Below, in pieces: positions 1 to 4,893 of a stretch of DNA of 6,217 nucleotides. The DNA is from DATFYI01 sp035315125 (GTDB lineage: Bacteria > Chloroflexota > Anaerolineae > Anaerolineales > Anaerolineaceae), in contig DATFYI010000254.1 in assembly GCA_035315125.1 (NCBI GenBank), positions 1 through 6,217 of the forward strand, written 5' to 3'. The translations under genes were made by a program, and so were the position numbers. The notes below the pieces were generated by a model, which was given only the letters and a program-made list of their open reading frames with translations, searched no databases and was not told the origin of the DNA. Within the stretch, counting starts at the first letter, position 1. The number at the start of each line of letters is the position of its first letter.

Positions 1-502
1 GGAAGTGAAGGAAATTGTCTACCAGGCTGTACCTTATGTTGGCATGGCAAAAGTGTTTGATTTTATCAACACAACCAATGAAGTATTGGAAAGCCGGGGC
101 ATAAAACTGCCACTAGAAGGACAGTCCACAACTACACCAGAAACACGATTTGAAAAAGGGTTGGCCGTCCAAAAAGCAATCTTTGGTGATTCGATTGACA
201 AAATGTACCAGGATTCACCCTCCAATCAAATCCACATTCAAAAATATTTGTCAGCCAATTGTTTTGGCGATTATCTAACTAGGTCCGGCATCGACGTCAA
301 GACGAGAGAACTCTTAACCTTTTCCATGCTTCTATCCTTGGGTGGTTGTGAGCCGCAGCTCAAAGGGCATATCCAGGGTAATGTAAATGTCGGTAATGAT
401 AAGAATGTACTGCTGAGCGTCGTTACCCAGTTATTACCTTACGTGGGCTATCCGAGAACATTGAATGCAATCCGGTGCCTGAATGAAGTTCTCCCGGAGT
501 AA
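1..502 (+). CDS. Carboxymuconolactone decarboxylase-family protein, 5' partial
   Basis: The reading frame is already open at the first base. A GTG at 5-7 is available, but the residues there (KEIVYQAVPYVGMAKVFDF) match the end of a first CMD repeat, so the true start is probably off the left edge. Counting from that GTG, a linker (about 20-48) leads to a second CMD-like domain (about 50-163) with RFEKGLAVQKAIFG, FGDYLTRSGIDVKTRELLTF and LGGCEPQLKGHIQGN, ending in GYPRTLNAIRCLNEV. This is typical of two-domain CMD proteins of about 250 residues. The domain has one cysteine (C115) and H122 rather than the CxxC pair of AhpD peroxidases, so AhpD-type thiol chemistry is not supported. Known members include gamma-carboxymuconolactone decarboxylase, but many homologues next to oxidoreductases have no assigned substrate. 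The gene is visibly more AT-rich than the aldo/keto reductase 114 bp downstream. Family assignment is firm; function is open. Confidence 0.88.
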   Translation, partial: EVKEIVYQAVPYVGMAKVFDFINTTNEVLESRGIKLPLEGQSTTTPETRFEKGLAVQKAIFGDSIDKMYQDSPSNQIHIQKYLSANCFGDYLTRSGIDVKTRELLTFSMLLSLGGCEPQLKGHIQGNVNVGNDKNVLLSVVTQLLPYVGYPRTLNAIRCLNEVLPE

Positions 503-616
503 TTGGATACGAACAAGCGCCTGGATCAGGCATGCTTACAAATTCATACGGTCTGCTTTATCTCCTGAACCGGTTGAAAGTAATCATGGACTATTACGAA
601 TAAAGGAGTTTGAAAA

Positions 617-1585
617 ATGCTGACCAGAAAACTTGGAAAAAGTGGGCTGGAAGTCTCGGCGCTCGGGCTGGGTTGCATGCGGATGAGTTTTGGCGATCGG
701 CCCGTTGGAGATAAACAAGAGATGATCCGTTTCCTGCGGGCGGCGGTCGAGCGGGGGGTCACCTTCTTCGATACCGCCGAGGTGTACGGGCCATTCACGA
801 ACGAGGAACTGGTAGGCGAAGCGCTTGAGCCGTATCGTAGGCAGGTAGTGATCGCCACGAAATTTGGGTTTAAACACGATCCCAAAACAGGGCCAGGCAC
901 CGGCGTTGGTCTTGACAGCCGGCCAGAGCAAATCAAGCGGGTAGCAGACGCTTCGCTCAAGCGCCTGAGAGTGGATGCGATCGACCTGTTTTACCAGCAC
1001 CGGGTGGATCCGAATGTGCCCATTGAAGAGGTGGCCGGCGCGGTCAAGGACCTGATCCAGGCCGGTAAGGTGAAGCATTTTGGGTTGTCCGAAGCCAGCG
1101 CAGATGTAATCCGGCGAGCCCACGCCGTACCGCCTGTTACCGCTCTGCAAAGCGAATATTCAATCTGGTGGCGAGCCATTGAACCGGCTATCCTGCCCAC
1201 CTGTGAGGAGCTTGGCATCGGCCTGGTGCCATACAGCCCGCTTGGCCGGGGTTATTTGACCGGTAAGATCGACGAGAACACAACTTACGACAAATCTGAT
1301 ATTCGCAGCCATAATCCTCGTTTTACGCCGGAAGCCATCCGCGCCAACCGGGCAGTGATTGATTTGCTCGAGAAGATCGCCGCACAGAAGGGAGGTACAC
1401 CGGCCCAGATTGCATTGGCCTGGTTGCTGATGCAAAAAACCTGGATCGTGCCCATACCAGGCTCGCGTAAATTAGAGCGCCTCGATGAGAACATCGCAGC
1501 AGCAGACATCGAATTGACAGACGGTGATCTCGATGAAATCAAAAATGCCATGGCACAAATCACGGTGGTCGGAAACCGGTATTAA
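617..1585 (+). CDS. Aldo/keto reductase (322 aa)
   Basis: A soluble NADPH-dependent carbonyl reductase of the aldo/keto reductase superfamily, full length for the family. The catalytic tetrad is readable: D52 and Y57 in FFDTAEVYG, K82 in ATKFGF, and H128 in FYQHRVD. The N-terminal beta-hairpin LGKSGLEVSALGLGCMRMS, the SPLGRGYLTG loop (207-216) and the cofactor-binding IPGSRKLERLDEN (280-292) are all present. The pattern resembles the YakC/AKR13-type group that reduces aldehydes, but the substrate cannot be named. The start is set by AAAGGAG at 602-608, eight bases before the ATG. It lies in the same direction as the CMD gene (114-bp gap) and the two SDR-type genes downstream, suggesting a shared redox role. 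A terminator-like hairpin follows it, so the downstream genes may be partly uncoupled. Confidence 0.95.
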   Translation: MLTRKLGKSGLEVSALGLGCMRMSFGDRPVGDKQEMIRFLRAAVERGVTFFDTAEVYGPFTNEELVGEALEPYRRQVVIATKFGFKHDPKTGPGTGVGLDSRPEQIKRVADASLKRLRVDAIDLFYQHRVDPNVPIEEVAGAVKDLIQAGKVKHFGLSEASADVIRRAHAVPPVTALQSEYSIWWRAIEPAILPTCEELGIGLVPYSPLGRGYLTGKIDENTTYDKSDIRSHNPRFTPEAIRANRAVIDLLEKIAAQKGGTPAQIALAWLLMQKTWIVPIPGSRKLERLDENIAAADIELTDGDLDEIKNAMAQITVVGNRY

Positions 1586-1603
1586 TACCTGTCTGGCCCG
1601 AAC

Positions 1604-1640
1604 AATGATCTGGCGGGGTTCCGCCTGCAATCATTCTTTT
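1604..1640 (+). terminator. Terminator-like hairpin after the aldo/keto reductase
   Basis: An outer stem AATGAT (1604-1609) / ATCATT (1630-1635) encloses an inner stem GGCGG (1612-1616) / CCGCC (1621-1625) with loop GGTT. CTTTT (1636-1640) follows. The T-run is short, so termination may be partial. The structure lies 19 bp after the stop codon, and the next gene's RBS begins only about 9 bp further on. It could therefore tune readthrough into the SDR pair rather than end the operon. Confidence 0.5.
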
Positions 1641-1662
1641 CCATCAAAAGAAGGATAATGAA

Positions 1663-2253
1663 ATGCCAAAAATTTTAATTCTTGGTGCAAATGGTCAGCT
1701 TGCACGTAATACGGCCCCAGTTTTTCTAAAGCACCCGGATGTTCACTTGACGTTGTACTTGCGCAAGGCAAACCGGCTAAAAAATCCCGAACCAGGCCGT
1801 GTCACTATTGTTGAAGGCGACGTTCTGAATGAGGAAAACCTGAAGGCTGCTATGCAGGGCCAGGATGTGGTCTACGCCAACCTGGCTGGTGCAATGGAAC
1901 AGCAGGCCAGGATGATTGTGAACGCCATGCATGCCACAGGGGTGAAATGGTTGATTTTCATCAGTTCAATGGGCATTTATGGTGAGGTGCCGGGTGAGAA
2001 ATACCGGAGTGTTCTTGACCCTTATCGGGATTCCGCCGCCGTTATCGAAGCGTCAGATCTGGATTACACCATTCTGCGACCAGGTTGGTTTGTTCAGGAC
2101 AATGAAATCAACTATCAGATCACGCAAAAAGGTGAACCTTTCAAGGGCCATGATGTGTCGCTCAACAGCTTATCCGATTTGATCGTCAAATTGGCCCTTT
2201 CGTCTACGATGGAAGTGCGGCATAGTTTGGGAGTAAGCCGGGTAGCTCGATGA
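1663..2253 (+). CDS. Atypical SDR / NAD(P)H-binding protein (196 aa)
   Basis: A small Rossmann-fold protein of the NmrA-like/atypical SDR group (NAD(P)H-binding type). The N-terminal strand and glycine loop KILILGANGQLAR (3-15) fit the GxxGxxA/G dinucleotide motif. EGDVLN (51-56) is the usual adenine-side acidic segment, FISSMGIYGE (99-108) is the beta-5 region, and YTILRPGWF (135-143) is the diagnostic TxLRPG segment. There is no classical YxxxK active site; Y106 is the nearest candidate tyrosine. Length is slightly short for a family usually of 200-220 residues. The start is supported by AGAAGGA at 1649-1655; an overlapping ATG at 1658 is out of frame. The stop is 26 bp before the next SDR start, so the two are probably co-transcribed. 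Such proteins act as reductases or redox sensors; which applies here is unknown. Confidence 0.88.
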   Translation: MPKILILGANGQLARNTAPVFLKHPDVHLTLYLRKANRLKNPEPGRVTIVEGDVLNEENLKAAMQGQDVVYANLAGAMEQQARMIVNAMHATGVKWLIFISSMGIYGEVPGEKYRSVLDPYRDSAAVIEASDLDYTILRPGWFVQDNEINYQITQKGEPFKGHDVSLNSLSDLIVKLALSSTMEVRHSLGVSRVAR

Positions 2254-2265
2254 TCAATTCAGCAA

Positions 2266-2271
2266 AAGGAG
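2266..2271 (+). promoter_or_regulatory. Shine-Dalgarno that decides the SDR start
   Basis: AAGGAG lies 8 bases before the ATG at 2280. The frame is also open from an ATG at 2250 that overlaps the previous stop, but the leader it would add (INSAKGERK) is merely the translated RBS region. The 2280 start puts the first beta strand (HRTWFITG) at the normal distance from the N-terminus. Confidence 0.85.
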
Positions 2272-2279
2272 AAAGAAAA

Positions 2280-3122
2280 ATGATACACCGCACATGGTTT
2301 ATTACTGGTGTCAGCAGCGGCTTCGGCCGCCACCTGACCGAACAACTGCTCGAGCGCGGCGACCGCGTTGTCGGCACCGTCCGGGATATCGGCAAGATGG
2401 CCGATCTGAAGGAGCGATATTCCAACACATTCCGCGCCGAACTGCTCGACCTGCGCGACACGGCTACCATCCATGAGGTGATCGAACGTTCATTCGCCGA
2501 GCTTGGGCAGATCGACGTGATCATCAGTAACGCTGGCTACGGCTTGTTCGGTGCGGCTGAGGAGCTTTCCGACCAGCAGGTCGAAGATATTATCAATACC
2601 AATCTGGTCGGGTCAATTCAGCTTATCCGCGCCGTACTGCCGCATCTTCGCACGCAAGGTAGTGGACGCATCATCCAGATGTCGACATACGGCGGGCAGG
2701 TCGCTTTTGCGGGCAATTCGCTGTACCATGCCACCAAGTGGGGCATCGAGGGCTTTTGTGAGTCGGTTGCCCAGGAGGTCGCCCCCTTTGGCGTCGGGAT
2801 GACGATCGTAGAGCCGGGTGGGGCGCGCACCGAGTTCCGCTATGCCAGCGCACAGGTCGCAGAGCTTATGCCAGTTTACGACGACACACCGGCGCACAGT
2901 TTTCTTAAAATGCTGGACCCCAAAAACGGGCTTGCTCCCGGAGACCCTGCCCGAATGGCAGCACGGATCATCGAAAGTGTTGAGGTGGAACCTGCTCCGC
3001 TGCGCATGATGCTTGGCTCACAGGCGCTTAACAGTACCCTTACGACATTGCGCAAGCGCATCGCCGACTTCGAAGCGCAGGCAGAGCTCGCCGCATCTAC
3101 AGACTTTCCGCCAGGGGAGTAA
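2280..3122 (+). CDS. Classical short-chain dehydrogenase/reductase (280 aa)
   Basis: An NAD(P)-dependent oxidoreductase of the classical SDR family, about 280 residues. The cofactor loop is TGVSSGFG (9-16), the structural NAG is at 84-86 in VIISNAGYG, the active-site asparagine is N108 in INTNLVG, and the catalytic pair is Y149-K153 in YHATK. EPGGARTEF (178-186) follows the last core strand. R35 in GTVRD suggests NADP preference. The residue 13 before Y149, normally the catalytic Ser, is T136 in QMSTYGG, with S135 next to it. Thr can serve this role, and this looks like a property of the subfamily rather than damage. The protein has the longer C-terminal helix-rich tail usual for homologues called oxidoreductase/SDR. 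It is the last gene of the + strand redox cluster, and no convincing terminator follows. Confidence 0.93.
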   Translation: MIHRTWFITGVSSGFGRHLTEQLLERGDRVVGTVRDIGKMADLKERYSNTFRAELLDLRDTATIHEVIERSFAELGQIDVIISNAGYGLFGAAEELSDQQVEDIINTNLVGSIQLIRAVLPHLRTQGSGRIIQMSTYGGQVAFAGNSLYHATKWGIEGFCESVAQEVAPFGVGMTIVEPGGARTEFRYASAQVAELMPVYDDTPAHSFLKMLDPKNGLAPGDPARMAARIIESVEVEPAPLRMMLGSQALNSTLTTLRKRIADFEAQAELAASTDFPPGE

Positions 3123-3597
3123 TCATCACTAGCGACGCATTGTCAAATGTGTCCACCAGCTGTTACGAATTAGAGATTTAAGAAGGCAGATATTTCAATG
3201 ATATCTCAGAGGATGGAGAAACGTAAACTAGTGTGTAGTGATGGGATCGTTCTTCAACTGCCCTGCGCCAGTCTTGACACAGGGCGCCAGTCCTCCCAAT
3301 ATCTTTCGGGAGGCGCGGGCGGTGCCAGGGGCGTCCCACCATTTTGACCATCCTCGCTTCACTCATTTCCAATCAAGTTCATCCTGTAATCCGTCACCCC
3401 GACTGCACCCGTATATAAATACCCTGATTGCATCCGCCTGAGTGCCATTCTCTACGCTGACTCTACCACTGCCCCTTCAGGTCGACCATTCAAGTTTTTT
3501 TAAATTTCTTCTTTTCGGGCCGGAGGTTGTGCCGAAGGCTCCTGCCGAAGGTTCGTGGTTAGGGTTTTTCCTTCTGGCATATTTCTCATTTTTCACA
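3123..3597. other. 475-bp intergenic stretch, no recognisable gene
   Basis: Short open frames exist on both strands but none carries a convincing RBS or a family I recognise. It holds a GCGCCAGTC direct repeat (3265-3273 and 3284-3292), a CCTCCC/GGGAGG hairpin (3292-3313), a small AGATAT/ATATCT hairpin (3188-3206) and an AT-rich T-tract (about 3495-3515). A 13-bp imperfect tandem repeat, TGCCGAAGGCTCC then TGCCGAAGGTTCG, lies at 3530-3555. The GC-rich patch at 3255-3350 has an uneven composition that could be a decayed gene fragment on the minus strand, but I cannot identify it. Confidence 0.5.
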
Positions 3598-3626
3598 TTG
3601 ACAATATAGAACATATATTCTATACT
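3598..3626 (+). promoter_or_regulatory. Near-consensus sigma-70 promoter
   Basis: TTGACA (3598-3603) is a perfect -35 box. A 17-bp spacer separates it from TATACT (3621-3626), a 5-of-6 match to the -10 box. Transcription would begin near 3632-3635, leaving a leader of about 57 nt before the ATG at 3691. Such a strong match implies high basal activity unless it is repressed, which fits the operator-like repeat that covers it. Confidence 0.85.
3605..3624. promoter_or_regulatory. 20-bp inverted repeat overlapping the promoter (candidate operator, LexA-box-like)
   Basis: Perfect 7-bp arms TATAGAA (3605-3611) and TTCTATA (3618-3624) flank CATATA. The core GAACATATATTC matches the GAAC-N4-GTTC LexA box of Gram-positive bacteria at all but one base. 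It occupies the -35/-10 spacer and half of the -10 box, the classic place for a repressor. The inverted repeat is seen directly; the LexA identity is an inference, and a phage-type repressor is the main alternative. Confidence 0.55.
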
Positions 3627-3633
3627 AAACACA

Positions 3634-3655
3634 GGCGGGATGCCACTTTCCCGCC
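3634..3655 (+). promoter_or_regulatory. 5'-leader hairpin
   Basis: A perfect 7-bp stem GGCGGGA (3634-3640) / TCCCGCC (3649-3655) with an 8-nt loop begins almost at the predicted transcription start. It has no T-tract and leaves the RBS free, so it looks like a 5'-end stabilising hairpin rather than an attenuator. The ATG at 3640 lies inside it, which argues against that codon as the gene start. Confidence 0.5.
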
Positions 3656-3690
3656 CTTATCCCCTTTCCATTTCCCACAGGAGATTCAGC

Positions 3691-4125
3691 ATGCCCACCG
3701 ATCGTGAAATCCTTGCAGAAGCTGCCTTACCCCATCGCCGTCGCGGCGCACCCCGCGGCAACCACAACGCCCTCAAGCACGGCTTCTACGCCAACCAGTT
3801 CAAGCCCGCTGACCTCAAAGACCTCGAAAAATGCCGGGATACCGGCCTCAACGACGAAATCGCCATGCTGCGCGTCCAATCCCGCCGCGTCATGGAGCTC
3901 TCCAGCCAGGCCCAAACCCTCAGCGAGGCCGCCTTTACCCTGCGCGCCCCGCGCGTCCTCAGCCTCGCCGCCCTCTCCATCAACCGCCTCACCCGCACCC
4001 AGCTCACCCTCGGCCAGCTGGATAACCCCATCCAGGACGCTCTCCACCAGGCCCTGTTCGAATTGGGCGCCTACCCCGGCGGTGCCTTTGATACACCCTC
4101 CCCCAAACCGCCTCCCACCAATTGA
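3691..4125 (+). CDS. Small protein with GAPxGNxNALKHGFY N-terminus, function unknown (144 aa)
   Basis: The start is the ATG at 3691, preceded by CAGGAG (3678-3683) at 7-bp spacing; an in-frame ATG at 3640 lacks an RBS. A basic segment RRRGAPRGNHNALKHGFY (residues 16-33) is followed by predicted helices: DLKDLEKCRD (41-50), NDEIAMLRVQSRRVMELSS (54-72) and RVLSLAALSINRLTRTQLTL (88-107). A proline-rich tail (135-144) ends the protein. The GNxNALKHG(F/Y)Y pattern is shared with N-termini of phage small-terminase-like and DUF5681-type proteins, and I associate this exact architecture with multi-copy uncharacterised proteins of Chloroflexota. A DNA-binding role is plausible but unproven. Codon third positions are almost all C or G, unlike the AT-rich DNA on both sides, which suggests separate ancestry. 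It stands alone with its own promoter. Confidence 0.8.
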   Translation: MPTDREILAEAALPHRRRGAPRGNHNALKHGFYANQFKPADLKDLEKCRDTGLNDEIAMLRVQSRRVMELSSQAQTLSEAAFTLRAPRVLSLAALSINRLTRTQLTLGQLDNPIQDALHQALFELGAYPGGAFDTPSPKPPPTN

Positions 4126-4169
4126 ACCGAATTATTTTTAAAACAATAACAAATGCGCAAATTTATACA

Positions 4170-4202
4170 GGGATCAAGGGGATAAACGGGATAAAGATAA
4201 AG
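4170..4202 (+). repeat. 9-bp tandem repeat (GGGATAAAC type)
   Basis: Three successive 9-mers, GGGATCAAG, GGGATAAAC and GGGATAAAG, followed by a partial ATAAAG. This resembles the short-period GGATnAAn intergenic repeats that occur in many bacterial genomes; no function is known to me. Confidence 0.75.
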
Positions 4203-4226
4203 CTGATATTTCTTATTTGATATGAA

Positions 4227-4299
4227 CCCTCTCCCCCGGAGGGAGAGGGCAGGGCCGCCGTAGCGCTCCCGCAGGGAGTGAGGGCCTTTTGCGTGGCCC
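4227..4299. repeat. Three consecutive hairpins, dispersed-repeat-like
   Basis: The first hairpin has a perfect 9-bp stem CCCTCTCCC (4227-4235) / GGGAGAGGG (4241-4249) with loop CCGGA. The second pairs CGCTCCC (4264-4270) with GGGAGTG (4274-4280) around GCA. The third pairs GGGCC (4282-4286) with GGCCC (4295-4299). The CCCTCTCCC...GGGAGAGGGCAGGG arrangement resembles a widespread GC-rich intergenic repeat. No U-tract follows directly, so a terminator role for the gene ending at 4125 is possible but not favoured. Confidence 0.6.
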
Positions 4300-4375
4300 A
4301 TGAATGTGCGACCAGCTTTTTGATTTGGTTTTTTTCGTGTCGCAGGCTCGTGGTTAAAGCATCTTCGTACCTTAA

Positions 4376-4420
4376 CAATCCGTTCAATCCGCTCCCCTAA
4401 TCCGTTGCCAGCAATCCCCA
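4376..4420 (-). repeat. CAATCCGTT-type 9-mer repeats
   Basis: CAATCCGTT (4376-4384), CAATCCGCT (4385-4393), AATCCGTTG (4399-4407) and CAATCCCCA (4412-4420). On the minus strand these read (A)ACGGATTG, similar to the GGGATAAAC repeats at 4170-4202 but pointing the opposite way. Confidence 0.6.
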
Positions 4421-4561
4421 CATCTGGCACCCCCGCAGAGATTCGAATACCACCCCCTTGTGGGGCTCTCAACCTAACATCAGACGCCCCCACAGAGATT
4501 CGAATACCACCCCCTTGTGGGGCTCTCAACCTAACATCTGGCGCCCCCGCAGAGATTCGAA
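4421..4561 (-). repeat. 57-bp tandem repeat derived from a tRNA 3' end (2 full units and a 27-bp partial)
   Basis: Unit 1 is 4421-4477, unit 2 is 4478-4534 (53 of 57 identical), and a partial unit 3 is 4535-4561 (26 of 27 identical to unit 1). Read on the minus strand, each full unit contains TAGGTTGAGAG, an 18-nt insert, then TTCGAATCTCT and CGGGGGyGCC. Those two outer blocks are the variable loop/T-stem and T-loop/acceptor of the tRNA-Gln half at 4566-4609. The insert (4448-4465 and 4505-4522) can form CCCC-ACAA-GGGG. It splits the T-arm, and the T-stem 3' strand is also changed (CTCTG for CTCTC), so the units cannot fold as tRNA. Open frames across this DNA are antisense tRNA translations, not genes. 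Confidence 0.85.
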
Positions 4562-4565
4562 GTCA

Positions 4566-4609
4566 GGCGCCCCCGGAGAGATTCGAACTCTCAACCTACT
4601 GATTCAAAG
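4566..4609 (-). pseudogene. 3' half of tRNA-Gln(UUG), candidate attachment-site relic
   Basis: On the minus strand from 4609 downwards: anticodon loop CTTTGAA (anticodon TTG), stem strand TCAGT, variable loop AGGTT, T-stem GAGAG, T-loop TTCGAAT, T-stem CTCTC, acceptor strand CGGGGGC, discriminator G and then CC. All spacings are canonical, and G73 fits glutamine identity. The preceding bases (TACAA, 4614-4610) do not pair with TCAGT, and no GCCCCCG 5' acceptor strand, D-arm or matching 5' half is found upstream. The gene is therefore cut exactly at the anticodon loop. Tyrosine recombinases often cross over in the anticodon or T loop and leave such 3' copies. It cannot be a working tRNA. Confidence 0.8.
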
Positions 4610-4893
4610 TTGTAGAACGAACGTTCCATGGCGTACATATGGTGGTTTATTGTCCAATGCGTCCCATATATGGGGGTGTAACCATCCATACTGTCCATTA
4701 TTTCCACCGCTTACCATCCCATCTGCACCACATCTGCACCAGCGGTGATGCAAGGAAAGGCAATCCTTGTGCTCTCAAAAAACCAACCATGCAATATGCT
4801 AGTTGTTAAGACAATATCTGTTTTCTCCAACGTTGGAGAAATGACCACTATCCAACGGATCACCAAAGTTTATAAATCAAGTCAATCATGTTT
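4610..4893. other. AT-rich intergenic stretch right of the tRNA half
   Basis: No supported gene on either strand. It contains a perfect 11-bp tandem duplication CATCTGCACCA (4720-4730 and 4731-4741), a CAAGGA/TCCTTG hairpin (4751-4769) and a 20-bp palindrome (4822-4841). If the tRNA half is an att scar, this would be the inner edge of the inserted DNA. Confidence 0.55.
4822..4841. promoter_or_regulatory. 20-bp perfect palindrome
   Basis: TTTCTCCAAC is followed immediately by its reverse complement GTTGGAGAAA. A further TCCAACG half-site occurs at 4850-4856. No T-tract follows on either strand, so it does not look like a terminator; the form suits a dimeric DNA-binding protein. It lies about 50 bp beyond the stop of the broken minus-strand gene. 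The binding protein is unknown. Confidence 0.5.

Larger units (their letters stand above)
4126..4420. other. Intergenic repeat cluster, no gene
   Basis: No supported coding sequence. It contains an AT-rich start, a 9-mer tandem repeat (4170-4202), three consecutive hairpins (4227-4299), a T-rich segment (4316-4336) and a second set of 9-mer repeats in the opposite orientation (4376-4420). An AGGCTCGTGGTTA motif at 4344-4356 matches 12 of 13 bases of AGGTTCGTGGTTA at 3549-3561 on the other side of the small gene. Confidence 0.7.

Noticed and set aside
584..1150. Long minus-strand frame (188 codons) within the aldo/keto reductase
   Set aside because: Shadow of a gene whose catalytic residues are all intact on the + strand.
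3274..3302. Second promoter: TTGACA at 3274 with CAATAT 17 bp later
   Set aside because: The -10 matches only 3 of 6 bases and no gene follows at a sensible distance.
3178..3441. Short open frames on both strands (64-67 codons) in the intergenic stretch
   Set aside because: No convincing RBS, no recognised family, and both strands are open over the same GC-rich patch. A decayed minus-strand gene is possible but not supportable.
3727..4047. 106-codon minus-strand frame opposite the small terminase-like gene
   Set aside because: An alanine/glycine/glutamate-rich shadow produced by the GC-skewed codons of the + strand gene; no RBS.
4421..4561. CRISPR array
   Set aside because: Units are contiguous with no unique spacers, and the sequence is explained by the tRNA 3' end.
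4600..4690. A complete tRNA gene on the minus strand
   Set aside because: The 5' acceptor GCCCCCG, D-arm and the 5' strand of the anticodon stem are absent; TACAA cannot pair with TCAGT.
4405..4748. Overlapping + strand open frames giving peptides with EIRIPPPCGALNLTS repeats and PPERFELSTY or EIRTLNLLIQS
   Set aside because: These are antisense translations of the tRNA half and its derived repeats, a known class of spurious proteins; no RBS supports them.
4822..4841. Bidirectional terminator reading of the 20-bp palindrome
   Set aside because: The bases following it on each strand are A-rich (AAATG, AAAAC), not T-rich.
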